Source of the DNA: Tretioscincus oriximinensis
Taxonomy: Eukaryota; Chordata; Lepidosauria; Squamata; Gymnophthalmidae
Assembly: GCA_022410635.1 (NCBI GenBank)
Contig: JAJVDF010000136.1
Span: forward strand, 894,968-958,967
Reading direction: 5' to 3'
Length of the DNA: 64,000 bases
Shown one piece after another: positions 10,975 through 21,836 of this stretch. The position numbers were made by a program, and so were the translations under genes. Within the stretch, counting starts at the first letter, position 1; every line of letters begins with the position of its first letter. Below the pieces are notes generated by a model. It saw nothing but the letters and a program-made list of their open reading frames with translations. It was not told the DNA's origin and searched no databases.

Positions 10975-11010
10975 TCCTTATGAAATCAGGCTGCAACATC
11001 TAGGTGGGCT
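10975..11010 (+). mobile_element. Tiny CR1 coding fragment
   Basis: CTTCCTTATGAAATCAGGCT followed by GCAACATCTAGG matches the conserved CR1 codons for LPYEIRLQ..L. Too short to be sure it is not a truncated insertion with lost ends. Confidence 0.45.
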
Positions 11011-11234
11011 ATAGGTTGTTGAAATAATCTTCGCTGATGTTCTTGGCCAGAGCCAGGCCCCCATTTTGGATGTTTGATGCCCCTGTGCAGTCATTTATTT
11101 TATATATCCCTTTCCCATCGCTACTCATTTACAGTCTACCAACCTCCTCCGTTTATGTCTAGAGGAAAAAGCCCATTGCCAACATAAGTCATCATGAGCA
11201 ATGGCTCTAAATAACCAGATAGCTAACACCAGAA

Positions 11235-11579
11235 TTTCTTTACAATTTTTGAATGTCTTAGGACCCAGGGCAAAACAGGTTCTTATGCAACATATCTCTG
11301 ATATTTATTCTCAGTTGGCGCTAGCAACAATAGCTCAGTCTAATGCTACAAAGTTCTTAGCTTAGCATAAATTGAATACTCATCTTGAAAATTACTTGAT
11401 TATTCCAGTTCCTGTACCCTTAAGNCGAATTTACACAAGGGCAAGGTTTGAACAACTCNGTATTGTTATTTACCCCCATCTCCCTTACATAAAGACCTTC
11501 CTTACATACATCTTCCTGGTTTTTCTTCATTTTTAATTGAATTGTATTTTGAAATGGTCATATGACTAGTCAAATAAAC
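11235..11579 (+). pseudogene. Possible LINE C-terminal remnant
   Basis: One reading frame, interrupted, gives a helical stretch followed by RIYTRARFEQL (about 11421-11455). This arrangement resembles the C-terminal region of some squamate LINE pol proteins. The match is weak and the family is not identified. Confidence 0.25.
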
Positions 11580-11651
11580 TATACTGCTCAAAACAATTAA
11601 GGGAACACTTTAACATATATTGTTATGTTAGTGTTCCCTTAATTGTTTTGT
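11580..11651. mobile_element. Small hairpin MITE, copy 2
   Basis: TATACTGCTCAAAACAATTA, GGGAACACTTTAACATA, a 6-base loop, then the exact inverted sequence. The right terminus lacks the last GAGCAGTATA bases seen in copy 1 at 6232. No coding. Confidence 0.75.
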
Positions 11652-12227
11652 GTTGCGATCAGAGTCACAACACGTACGAGACACGTTTTGGATTTTCCTG
11701 GACCCTTCAGAAAAGTTGGGAGGTCATCGTCCCGATGAACCTTCAGACCTCATCTTGGGGCTCCTTTTTATTGAGAGTTCAAAAGTCTTGCACAATCCCT
11801 GTCTGCCTTTGCATGAACAATGGTTAATTATCACGTTGGGCAGAATTTAATCCTTCCTGATCTGCAGAGTAAACCTGAGCTTTATCCATGGCGTGCCAGC
11901 GGAAAAGCAGGTTACCCATTAGCCCAGGTAAATTAATCACGGAGTCAGTGTATTCAAAGGCTTAGAAAAGTCTGAAGCCTTTTTTCCCCAGAATACTAAG
12001 AATATTCTGGAGATATCTGATTCCCACAGTTTTAAGCACTATATTTTCAATGCTTTTGCAATACAGACTATCAACAATAAATTGTGTATTTTCNACTTTA
12101 GATTTTATAATGATAAAAGCAATAAAAATTAATATATTTTGCCACCCTCAAAGTTTTGCCGCCTCGAGCAACTGCACCTGTTGTACACTCCTAAATACAG
12201 CCCTGCACGTATTTTAAAGAAATATCC
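11652..12227. other. No recognised feature
   Basis: The first 200 bases are more G+C-rich and contain a 66-residue open frame with no similarity I recognise. No repeat family seen elsewhere in the window. Confidence 0.3.
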
Positions 12228-12300
12228 ACGTTAAACTGGGTCCAGAATGCCTAACAAGGGAGTTTTGTAGCATCTGAAAAACTAGAATTATCTACAAAAA
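12228..12300 (-). repeat. GTAGAC-family fragment
   Basis: AACTGGGTCCAGAATGCCTA, ACAAGGGAGTTTTGTAGCA: the outer end of the repeat on the minus strand, truncated before the GTAGAC core. Confidence 0.55.
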
Positions 12301-12309
12301 NTTTTTTCT

Positions 12310-12640
12310 TTTTAAAAAATCAATTTGATTATTGGTAATTTTTGCAACATACACAAACAGTACAAACATAGAAACATGACTGCTTGGGTCAGTTATTATT
12401 ATTTCCCTTTCAGTAACTTATTTCTCAACTGGTTGTTCCCCAAATTTTCTATCAATTAATCTTTAACCCTCTTCCCCTTTTCTTTAGTTTCGGCTTTTCT
12501 ATAATTACCTCATATCATTTACTATACTATTCACTGCATCAAATTCATTTCTTCCCCCTGTTATATAATGATAAAATTTTTCCTTTGCTCCATTTAGTGG
12601 CATCCTACCTTTCTTCTTCTTCGTCTTTAAGGTTTACAAG
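12310..12640. other. T-rich unexplained stretch
   Basis: Begins with a T run and reads as A-rich on the minus strand, ending in TTCTTCTTCTTCG. It may be the A-rich 3' end of a minus-strand LINE, but I cannot identify it. Confidence 0.25.
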
Positions 12641-12646
12641 TAGTAA

Positions 12647-13099
12647 GCCAGTTTGGTGTACTGGTTAGAGTGTTGGACTCTTATCTGGTAGTCTCCCGGT
12701 TCGATTCCCCCACTCCTCCATGAAAGCCAACTGGGTGACCTTGGGCCAGTCACAGTTCTTTAGAACTCTCTCAGCCCCATCTACTTCACAGTGTCTGTTG
12801 TGGAGAAAGCAGCAAAAGCTATATATGCTGCCCAGCTATTCGAAAGCATGAATTGTAAGAAATTGCAACTGACTGCAAGTAGATACATGGGAGCCACCAT
12901 AGCCTGGTGGGGAAGATAGAATGGAAGCCTTCGGGCAAAATATATCCTTGTAAGCCGCTTTGAGTCCCTTTGAAAGGTGAGAAAAGTGGGGTATAAAAAC
13001 CAAGTTCTTTTTCTTCTTCTTCTTCTTTGGTTGGCCACCCTGAGACCTTCGGGTATAGGACGGGATGTAAGTACAAATAAATTAATAAAATAAATAAAC
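12647..13099 (+). mobile_element. SINE B split by a SINE A insertion
   Basis: A tRNA-like head (GCCAGTTTGGTGTACTGGTT; B box GGTTCGATTCCC) and body (GTGACCTTGGGCCAGTCAC, AACTCTCTCAGCCCCA) run to about 12827. The copy resumes at 13028 with TTGGCCACCCTGAGACCTTC and ends in (AAATAAAT)n. The 3' tail CCCTGAGACCTTCGGGTATA is nearly that of the L2-like LINE at 63430. Between the halves sits a 5'-truncated SINE A. Confidence 0.85.
12828..13027 (+). mobile_element. SINE A, 5'-truncated, inside SINE B
   Basis: It starts at CCCAGCTATTCGAAAGCATG, so the tRNA-like head is missing. It ends with AAGCCGCTTTGAGTCCCTTT, GTATAAAAACCA and a (TTC)n tail. It replaces or follows about a dozen bases of SINE B seen in other copies. 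Confidence 0.85.
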
Positions 13100-14029
13100 A
13101 TAGACTATTACCCTCCCCTTCATAAATCTTAGTTAAAGACAACATAACACGAGCCTTTAGAAAGCTTCAAGATCCCCTTGCAAAATGCATGTACTTTTAA
13201 TCCAACTTAGTTCTTGAACAACTGGACTAAACTAGTCAAAACCCACCCACCCCCGGTTTAGTCCAGTTCTTCAGGAGTGAAGATAGAGTGAAAGCACCCG
13301 TCTGAGTCTAGCCTTTATTTTCTTATGTAACTGAATATGGTTAATTTGTACAAAAAATAAAACAACCCAGCATTGGCATCCTCACAATAGCACTCTTGAA
13401 ATATCTTGAGCAGTTTCCACATAACAGGGTAAAAGGACAATTCTTCTCTTGGAGATGGAATTACAACATAATGAGCTTTGGTTATCATGTAATAGATTTG
13501 GAACGAGATAACGTCTTCATAGTAAGAGCAGTTAGATGATAGAAATGCATCTTTCCTAAGAGATTCTACGTATCAAATAGATGAAACAGATGGCCAGAGC
13601 CTGCCCCTCCCGCCAATTCCAGAATTATTTTGCTCTAGTAAATAATGCCTTTTGGAGCCATGTGAAGGAAATCCTTCAGAATTTCGCAATGAGAGGCTTT
13701 CGGAGTCAACAGAATGACAGTGCCCCATGAAATGAACATCCAGTCTCCTCCTACACATGTTCTAATGAAGGCGGCTGATACTAGCACATGTTGAGATTGG
13801 CTTTCTTGCCATTTTTCATTTTGTGGGTAGATTAAAGGGACAAGGAACCTGCAAATTATTTTCACAGACTTTCTCCACCGGTAACACTAATGTGTAAAGT
13901 GTTTGGAGATGATAACATTACCCTGTTGGTATTTATTTTTTTCATTTTAGGCAATAATATGCTAAATCTTTTTTTTATTATCTCATCCCGTCCTAACACC
14001 ATTTTCTGAAATACGTTTCGATGAAGTAA
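13100..14029. other. No recognised feature
   Basis: Ordinary A/T-rich sequence; short open frames only. Near 13160 AGATCCCCTTGCAAAATGC could be a trace of the GTAGAC repeat. Confidence 0.35.
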
Positions 14030-14427
14030 ATATGTGTGGTCTGGAAACCATGTGCTATGAGGAACAGTTAAAGAATCTAGGGATGCTTGGTTTGCAAAAG
14101 GGAAGACTGAGAGGAGACTTGATAGTTGCCTACAAATATCTGAAGGGCTGCCACAGAGCACAGGGATCAGCATTGTTCTCATTGGCACATGGAAGGACTA
14201 GAAACAATGGGATGAAACTGCAGGGGAGGAGATTTAGATTAGATATCAGAAAAAACTTTCCAATGGTTAGGGTGATAAACCAATGGAACAGGTTGCCACA
14301 GATGGTGATGAGTTTGCCTTCACTGAGAGTCTTCTGTTTGGGATGGTTTAATGAATCCTGCATTGAGCAAAGGGTTGGAACCGATGACTCTGGAGGTCCC
14401 TTCCAACTCTATGATTCTATATATGGC
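14030..14427 (+). mobile_element. CR1 LINE 3' end (GATTCTAT-tailed lineage)
   Basis: An intact frame of 149 codons from 14032 covers the C-terminal part of a CR1 pol protein (GRLRGDLIVAYKYLKG, FRLDIRKNFP, INQWNRLPQ). The 3' UTR ends GGTCCCTTCCAACTCTATGATTCTAT, close to the classical CR1 end. It is a different lineage from the TTCTTATG-tailed copies; it is 5'-truncated. Confidence 0.85.
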
Positions 14428-14673
14428 AACTGGAGATACCGTTGCACAAAGGAAAAATATTCCCTCCATATGCTGGGTTGATGCTGGGATCAGAAGTTGA
14501 TTACTTTTTCTACCCTCTGACATTGTTGTATGAAGTGTTCAGAAACCCACACTTCTGGGGTTGCTTTTAGATGCCCACCAAAACAGGACTGGGATCCTCA
14601 GTCTTGATGGACCAGATCAACCATTTGTGTGTTGTCCATACGTGAGTGATTGTTACACAATGCTAAGGTCATA

Positions 14674-15168
14674 GACTTCAGAGTACTAATCATGTTAGTC
14701 TGGGTCCAGAATAGTTAGGAAGGGGATCTCCTAGAATAGATGCCAACAAGAAAAAGGTAGGAAGCATAAGCTTTTGTAGAAACATCTACTACCTCAGATT
14801 CAAAGATAGATAGATTAGACAGATATATGAGATTGGTCGGTCGATACGTAGGTAGATAGGTAAATATTCTAGCACTTTAGAAACTAACAAGAGAAAGGTC
14901 AGCAGCACGAGCATTGTAAACAAGTCTACACGTTCAAGTAGATTAACTGATCAATCGATTGATAGACATAGACAGACTAGGAATGGTGTCTCAGAGTACC
15001 TTAGAGACCAACAAGAAAAAGTTTTATGAGCATTCAAGGACAAGCCTACTTCTACAGATGTAATAAAGAAGGTCTTAATATCTGAAGAAGTAGACTTATC
15101 TATGAAAATTCATCCTGCTTACTTTTTTCTTGTTAGTCTCTAAGGTGCTATGAAACCTCCTTGCTAAT
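14674..15168. repeat. GTAGAC-family palindrome with internal GATA/GACA arrays
   Basis: Minus-strand units near 14690-14810 and 14875-14945 are separated by a (GATA)-like array at 14800-14870. A third unit follows another array, and a plus-strand unit at 15083-15165 (CTGAAGAAGTAGACTTATCT, TTTCTTGTTAGTCTCTAAGG) closes the palindrome. Confidence 0.75.
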
Positions 15169-15387
15169 CGTACTATGCTAAATGGACTGTTTGCAACAGT
15201 CTCCTGTTTCATGCTTTAACATGGTCTAACATCTCATTCTATAAAGATAGAGCATTATGCCAGGAGGTGTGGCTTCCTAATGGATCAGTCCACACTACAA
15301 ATGGGTAGACTGCTCTGGTCTACTGAGCCAGTGTGAACAGAGATAAACTAAACCAAAAGGCCGAAATTCCAAACCATCGATGTGAAT

Positions 15388-15648
15388 GTATTATTTATTT
15401 GTTTGTTAGTTTGTACTTATATCCCATCCTATACCCGAAGGTCTAGGGTGGCCAAGCATAGGGTGATGCACATAGCTTTTGTTGCTTTCTCCACAACAGA
15501 CACCCTATGAAGTAGGTGGGGTTGAGAGAGTTCTAAAGAACTGTGACTGCCCCAAGGTCACCCAGCTGGATTCATGGAGGAGTGGGGAATCGAACCGGGA
15601 GACTACCAGATGTGAGTCCATCTCTCTAATCACCATACCAAACTTATA
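15388..15648 (-). mobile_element. SINE B, minus strand, full length
   Basis: A (TTTA)n start, CCCGAAGGTCTAGGGTGGCC tail, GGTCACCCAGCTGG body and GGGAATCGAACCGGGAG B box are in the expected minus-strand order, ending in ACCATACCAAACTT. Confidence 0.85.
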
Positions 15649-16089
15649 CCTTAAACTTATGTGTAATACTGATATGCCACATAAGCAGACTATGAACCCT
15701 ATAACAAAATGGAAAATTGGTATGTACGTTGAATATATGAAATAATGTAAGGCCCTGGTCACACATTTATTCTTAAACTTTATTTAGTTTTGAAAAATAA
15801 GCTTAACTTGTTTTCCTCTGCACAAAAAAGCTGAGTAAGTCCCATTCTTCAGGGCTGAGGAAGGTTAAAAGTAATTGGGTTATTACAGCTTTGAGAGAAA
15901 GATAGCCCCTGACTTTATGAGCTAATTTGGACCATATTTGGTAAAGTTAGAACTTTTAAAGAGTGTTAATATATTTTTGAGCACTGAGGTTTAAGATAAT
16001 GGTGTAAAGCTGAATGCTTGTAAAGATGTTATCTTGTAAAATGGGAGCTTGTAAAGTGCAGAGGGTGACAACTGAAGTACTGGTTTGTG

Positions 16090-16160
16090 CAATGCTCCTT
16101 CTTTCTGTCCTTCCTTCCTTTCCTCCTTCTGCCCTTCCTTCCGACCGACCGTCCCTATCA
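16090..16160 (+). repeat. Polypyrimidine (CTTC/CCTT)n tract
   Basis: CTTTCTGTCCTTCCTTCC and related repeats directly before the CR1 copy. A similar tract follows the same CR1 copy at 18060-18150, suggesting the LINE landed inside one tract. Confidence 0.8.
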
Positions 16161-16164
16161 GGAA

Positions 16165-18056
16165 AGAATACTACCAGGAAAGCAGTCGGACCACTACAAA
16201 AACGGATAATCAAGGAAGATGTGGACATTGCAGAGAAGCTAAATGAATTCTTTGCTTTAGTTTTCACTGAAGAAGACAGAGGGTATTTACCCACAACAGA
16301 TTTAGTCTTCTCAGGAAGAACACCAAAGGAATTAAACTGGATAGAGATAACAAGGGAGGAGGCCTTGCTAGCCTTAATAAGCTGAACACTAATAAATCCC
16401 CAGGGTCAGATGGCATTCATCCGAGAATTCTTAAGGAACTCAAATGTGAAATTGCTGAACTTCTAACCAAAATATTTAATCTTTCCTCAAGATCAGGCAC
16501 AGTACCAGTAGATTGGAGGGTTGTTAACGTAACACCAATCTTCAAAAAAGGATCCCGGGGTGATCCTGGAAATTATAGACCCGTCAGTTTAACATCAGTT
16601 CCAGGTAAAGTGTTGGAAACCATAATTAAGGACAAAATTACTAAACACATGGAGAAGCACGCATTGCTGAATGAAACTCAGCATGGCTTTTGGAAAGGTA
16701 AATCATGCCTTACTAACTTGCTGGAATTCTTTGAGAGTGTTAACAAACATGTACATAAAGGGAATCCAGTTGATATTGTCTATCTAGATTTTCAGAAGGC
16801 TTCTGATAAAGTCCCTCATCAAAGGCTCCTAAAAGAGCTCCACACTTATGGTATAAGAGGACAGACTTTGTGCTGGATTGGAAACTGGCTAAAAGAAAAC
16901 AGAGGGTAGTAATAAANGGACAGTCCTCTGAGTGGAAAGAGGTAAGAAGTGTGGTACCCCAGGGGTCTGTACTGGGACCTTTACTTTTCAATATAATCAT
17001 AAACGACCTAGATGCCGAATGAAGTAGCCAAGTCCGCTGATGACACTAAATTGTTCAGGGTAGTGAAAACTGGAAATGATTGTAAGGCACTTCAGAGTGA
17101 TCTATTGAAATTGGGTGAGTGGGCATCCAAGTGGCAAATGCACTTCAATTTAAGCAAGTGCAAGGTCATGCATATTGGGGCAAAGAACACCAACTACTCC
17201 TACCACCTGATGGGAACCAAGCTCTCTGTGACCGAGCAAGAAAAGGATCTTGGGGTGTTGGTGGACAATTCAATGAAGATGTCAACCCAGTGTGCAGCAG
17301 CAGCAAAAAAGACAAATTCCATGTTGGAGATAATAAGGAAAGGAATTGAAAACAAGTTAGCAAATGTTGTTTTGCCTCTTTATAAATCTGTGGTGAGGCC
17401 ACATTTGGAACCCTGTGTTCAGTTCTGGTCACCACATCTCAGGAGGGATAGTGTGAAACTAGAGAAGGTGCAGAAAAGGGCAACAAGAATGATCAAGGAT
17501 CTGGAGCATCTCCCTTATGAAGTCAGGCTGCAACGTCTGGGCCTCTTCAGCCTAGAAAGATGACATTTGAGAGGTGATCTGATTGAAGTGTACAAAATCA
17601 TGCATGGGATGCATAGGGTGAATAGAGAAAAAATGTTTTCTCTATCACACAATACTAGGACCAGAGGGCACTCCTTGAAACTGATGGGCAGAAAAGTGAA
17701 AACAGACAAAGGAAAGTATTTTTTCACCCAGAGGGTCATCGGCCTATGGAATTTACTTCCTGAAGAGATGGTGGTAGCTAACAGCTTGGATAGTTTCAAG
17801 ACAGAACTAGACAGGTTTATGGACACCAAGGGTATAAATGGGTACTAGGATGGATGTCTAGATGCTGCCTCTGGGATGGAGCAACAGGCAGGAGACCTAA
17901 AATGCCATTTGCAGGGAGTCATGAACAGGTGCATTTTTGCTTTCCTCTGTTCAGACTGCCCAGGTGCATCTGGTGGGCCTCTGTGTGGGACAGAAGGCTG
18001 GACTAGGTGGGCTCTGGCCGATCCAGTATGGCTCTTCTTATGTTCTTATGTTTTTA
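16165..18056 (+). pseudogene. CR1 LINE with most of the RT domain (TTCTTATG lineage)
   Basis: The longest CR1 copy here. Reading through about four frame changes, it shows KSPGSDGIHPRIL (about 16396), PGNYRPVSLTSVPGK, HGFWKGKSCLTNL and motif A-like VYLDFQKASDKVPH (Phe to Ser). Next come motif [14 protein letters not shown] (about 16950) and motif C SADDTKLF (about 17030; F to S). The thumb and C-terminal segments follow in the frame 17012-17563, then 17567-17848 after one stop. The endonuclease part is missing at the 5' end. The 3' UTR carries GCCTCTGTGTGGGACAGAAG and ends CTTATGTTCTTATG. CR1 copies integrate by target-primed reverse transcription, and this one is inactive. Confidence 0.9.
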
Positions 18057-18059
18057 TGT

Positions 18060-18155
18060 CTCATCCATCCATCCATCCTTCACCACCTATTTCTCCTTTC
18101 TTCCTTTCCTTTATCCCTCCCTTTCCTTTTTTGAGAATATTTTTTTTGTTATAAA
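18060..18155 (+). repeat. CATC and polypyrimidine tract
   Basis: (CATC)n followed by (CTTT/CCTT)-rich sequence, then a T run. Confidence 0.8.
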
Positions 18156-18159
18156 AGAA

Positions 18160-18770
18160 GCAACTTTAAAAACAGAATAGCAGCCAGGAATAGCAATGTA
18201 AATAGGTAGCAAGGCCATAATATTGCAAGGAATAGGAAAGTGTGATAGATAATAAATTGAATAAACAGATTATGACTTTATCAATACTTATTAAATAAGC
18301 GATGAAGCTCATAGGCAATACTTTAATAGATGCAGTCACATCATAACTCGACAGCGTATATTTTGGAATTTCAATTATTAAGGACTCTACTCAAATCAAC
18401 TTCAGGTTAAATCCAATAAATCATTTTAAAACTGACTTGACTTGTATCCCTATTGCCTAGAGGAACTCTTATAATTCACCATTGAGGGAAAAGGGAATGG
18501 AAATTGAATAAATATTGTATATTCATAAAACACTGTATTTAAAGACAGTGTGAAAACTATATTTTCCACCTTGCAACTGAATTACAGGAAAACAGACGAT
18601 TTGATAAACCGAGTAATTTTATGTACAGATGCAAAAATACTAGACAGTTTACTGGACAGTATTTCAGCTACCTTAGCCCAATTATACATTAAATATCTCT
18701 ACTATTAATGAAACGCACATTGACGAGTCCAACATTCTGAATCTGCCAACCAATGACAAGACTCAGGACT
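18160..18770. other. No recognised feature (A/T-rich)
   Basis: About 600 bp of A/T-rich sequence, no repeat or coding pattern recognised. Confidence 0.35.
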
Positions 18771-18857
18771 TTGGACTCACTATGCTTGTGCCTACAGTGA
18801 TGGTGCTGTAGGTTGCCCAGCTGTCAGCCCAACATGGCAGAGTGGGTAAGAATGCAA

Positions 18858-19692
18858 GAGCATAAGAACATAAGAGGAGTTCTGCTGAATCAGGCTGGAA
18901 CCCATCTAGTCCAGCTTTCTGTCTCACACAGAGGCCCACCAATTGCACCTGGGCAGCCTGGAACAGAAGTAGCAAAATCTTCAACTGTTCTCGATGCCCT
19001 GCAAATGGCTTTTGAGGAATCCTGCCTGTTGCTCCATCTCAGAGGCAGCATCAAGACATCCATCCTGGTAGCTGTTTATGCCCTTGGCTTCCATGAACTT
19101 ATTTAATCTTGTCTTAAAGCTATCCAGGCTGGTAGCTACTACCACCTCTTCTGGAAGTAAATTCCATAGACCGATGACCCTCAGGGTGAAAAAATACTTT
19201 GCTTTATCTGTCCTCACTCTTCTGCCTATCAGTTTCAACAATGTCCCCTGGTCCTAATATTGTGTGATATAGAAAATAGTTTTTATCTATTCATCTTATC
19301 TATCCCATGCATGATTTTGTACACTTCATTTAAGTCTCCTCTCAAATGACATCTTTCCAGCCTGAAGAGGCCCAGACATTGCAGGCTGATTTCACAAGGG
19401 AGGTGGTCCAGCCCCTTGATCATTCTTGTTGCCCTTTTCTGCACCTTCTCTCATTCTACAATATCCTTCTGAGATGTGGTGACCAGAATTGTACACAGGA
19501 TTCCAAATGGGGCCTCACTATAGATTTATAAAGAGGCAAAACAACATTTGCTGACTTGTTTTCGATTCCTTTCCTACTTACTCCTAACATGGAATTTACT
19601 TTTTTTTGCTGCTGCTGCACACTGGGTTGACGCGTTCATTGTGGTGTCCACCAACATGCCAAGATCCCTTTCCTGCTCTGTCACAAAAAGCC
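18858..19692 (-). mobile_element. CR1 LINE, minus strand, about 830 bp
   Basis: On the minus strand it ends in (CATAAGAA)-type terminal repeats at 18858. It carries the CR1 3' UTR and C-terminal coding remnant (LKLIGRRVRTDKAKYFFTLR, GLWNLLPEEVVVATSLDSFK). It extends back into the AEKDLGV-like region near 19680. Several frameshifts. Confidence 0.88.
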
Positions 19693-20254
19693 TCCACAGA
19701 GCGCTGCCTCTGGTACTCAGACCAAATCCGTGGTGGTCCCCCCGCTGCCGACCCTGCTGGGAGCCCCATGGCAGCCCACTGATTGACACAGCAGCTCACC
19801 CACTACCTCTACCTCTTGCNNTCCCAAATCTGCATTTTGGGGGCTTTCCACAAATAATAAAATAACTCTTCCAACTGCTGCCACACAACTTAAAATCACT
19901 GCAGCCCAGAAAAGAAAAAATGACCCAAAGAGAAGTAGAATATAAATATTTGCATGCACCATCTCCCTCCGAAAGTGGATGCAGCAATTTCAGTCACAGT
20001 AATAACAATATTTCTGTTGGTAAATGCTTGCCAAGAAAAGGCGCAGAAGAAGAATAGATTAATCTGCAGTTCCTGCCTTTTCAGGAAGAGGCCAATCAGA
20101 TGAATTTATAAATCTCTCTCTCTCTCTTTATTTTACAAAGGAATTCTTAATCAGAAGCATAAAGCATTCCAAACTCATAGCCTTATGAATGTACCTAAGT
20201 ACTAACCCAGTTTAAGGAGTCCACAATATCTGCATGGGGCCAGGTCCTATTACA
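19693..20254. other. No recognised feature
   Basis: A short G+C-rich stretch follows the CR1 end, then mixed sequence with a CTCTCTCTCTCT run near 20115. Nothing recognised. Confidence 0.3.
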
Positions 20255-20395
20255 AAAATCCACTCTCTTTCGAATACTGGCCTTAACTGCGGAAGCCAGC
20301 AGAGGGTGCTCACCTCTCTCCACATCCGGCACAAAGCTTTGAGAATGGATCTCTCGCATGGAAGACCAACTCTTAACACCTGAGACATTCTGAGA
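20255..20395 (-). mobile_element. SINE A, degenerate fragment
   Basis: CTCTTTCGAATACTGG, GAGGGTGCTCACCTCTCTCC and CACAAAGCTTTGAGAATGG fall in the same order as the head-proximal half of the minus-strand copy at 9540-9650. Confidence 0.5.
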
Positions 20396-20469
20396 GTGGT
20401 GAAAAACCTTCTCTTGCATAGCCATTTTAGGTGCAAAGCTCTGTCCTGGTTTTTATGTGGGATCTCTAG

Positions 20470-21013
20470 TAGGCTGACCAGGTGCCCCNTTTTGGGGGGG
20501 TAGGAAACCCAGTTTGGGGGTGTCTACCTCACCCTCCCAGGGGGAGGGGCACCATTTCCCCGTTTTTTGCTGAGGAAAAAAAAATTAAAAAAATTGAATT
20601 TTTTTTAAATAATTCATTGCAACACCACTAGGGGGCGCTGGCATCTGAGACCAGCTCCTGAAGGCACCCTCCCCTCAGTAAAAAATAAAAATTCTCACAC
20701 ACTTCAAAACTTTCTCACACGTTTAATTTTTTTTTAAATAGCTGCACCACCACTAGGGTGTTCTGGCAATTGGGGCCAGCTTCTGAAGGTACCTTCCCCT
20801 CTAAAAAAATTAAAAAAATCTAATGTACTCCAAAAATTCTCAGTTTAAAAATTCTTGTACACTTAAAAAAATTCTCACATGCTTCACCAATTTCTCGGGC
20901 GGGAATTTTGGAAGGGAATGCATGTTGGTGGGTAATTTGCATATTTATGAATATGCAAATTAGCATTAATATTAATTAGCCCAGTTTGGGTCTCAGAAAA
21001 TCTGGTCAGTCTA
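20470..21013 (+). mobile_element. TGACCAG-long MITE, copy 1
   Basis: It begins TAGGCTGACCAGGTGCC and ends CTGGTCAGTCTA, an inverted terminal repeat of about 14 bp. ATCTCTAG precedes it and TCTCTAG follows, a 7-8 bp target-site duplication that fits hAT-type integration. The body contains two related internal units, each with CACCACTAGGG, CTGGCA, GCTTCTGAAGG-like and TTCTCACAC words. The 3' part has an inverted pair of ATTTGCAT octamers. No coding capacity; the source transposase is not in this window. Confidence 0.88.
20625..20639 (+). promoter_or_regulatory. CTCF-core-like motif in TGACCAG-long
   Basis: CCACTAGGGGGCGCT fits every position of the CTCF core consensus CCASYAGRKGGCRSY. The fit is read from the sequence; occupancy is unknown. 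Copies at 40166, 44069, 52204 and (minus) 39718-39729 keep the first 12 positions. Confidence 0.6.
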
Positions 21014-21084
21014 TCTCTAGGCTAGTAAAATTCCGATCTAATTCATAGTAAGATTGCAGCCATATGATTGCAGCCAAGTTTTGT

Positions 21085-21300
21085 TATTGTTTATTTATTT
21101 ATTTACTTACTAACATTTATATTCCACCCTACACGCAAAGGCCTCAGGGTGGATCACAATAAAAACACTCACACAGCAGATTAAAACAAAACAGTGCCTT
21201 CAAGGGAAGAANTTTTTCGGTCAGCCAAAGGCCTGGATGAACAGATATCTTCGCCAGGTATCTGAATGTATACAGTGCCTGAAGGGAAATGCTCTCCCAT
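21085..21300 (-). mobile_element. L2-like LINE 3' end, minus strand
   Basis: A (TTTA)n start, then ATTCCACCCTACACGCAAAG and CCTCAGGGTGGATCACAAT, then GTCAGCCAAAGGCCTGG. The same tail type is at 36045 and 36165. The clade assignment rests on the tail layout only. Confidence 0.55.
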
Positions 21301-21519
21301 CCTCTCCATCCCTCTTGGGTCTCTTTCCTTCCTCTTGTATTTCACTTCATGTTTTAACAAAGTGGGGAACCATTATTCAACCTTATTTCTCTCATAATTA
21401 GCTGCAACTTCTCCCCGCACATCAGAGGGAGCAAAACCAACCAATTTATAAAGCCTACCAAAAGATGTCACTTTAAGGCATTCACTGATTATCATGCAAG
21501 TTTGGTTCTATGTCTATTA

Positions 21520-21836
21520 ACATAAGAACCTAAGAAGAGCCATACTGGATCAGGCCACAGCCCACCTAGTCCAGCATTCTGTCCCACACGGAGGCCCACC
21601 AGATGCACCTGGGCAGTGTGAACAGAGGAAAGCAAAATATGCACCTGTTCATGACTCCCTACAAATGATATTTCAGGAGTCCTGCCTGTTGCTCCATCCC
21701 GGAGGCAACATCCAGACATCCATCCTAGTATCCATTTATACCCTTGGTGTCCATAAGCCTGTCTAGTCCTGTCTTGAAACTATCCAAGCTGTTAGCTACC
21801 ACTACCTCTTCAGGAAGTAAATTCCACAGGCCGATT
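21520..21836 (-). mobile_element. CR1 3' end, minus strand
   Basis: CATAAGAACCTAAGAAGAGC end repeats, CCATACTGGATCAGGCCACA, AGGCCCACCAGATGCACC and the coding remnant to AAATTCCACAGGCCGAT. Truncated. Confidence 0.88.

Noticed and set aside
20470..21013. TGACCAG element as a Tc1/mariner element with TA duplication
   Set aside because: The TA at the ends is part of the element; 7-8 bp duplications outside it are seen at six copies.
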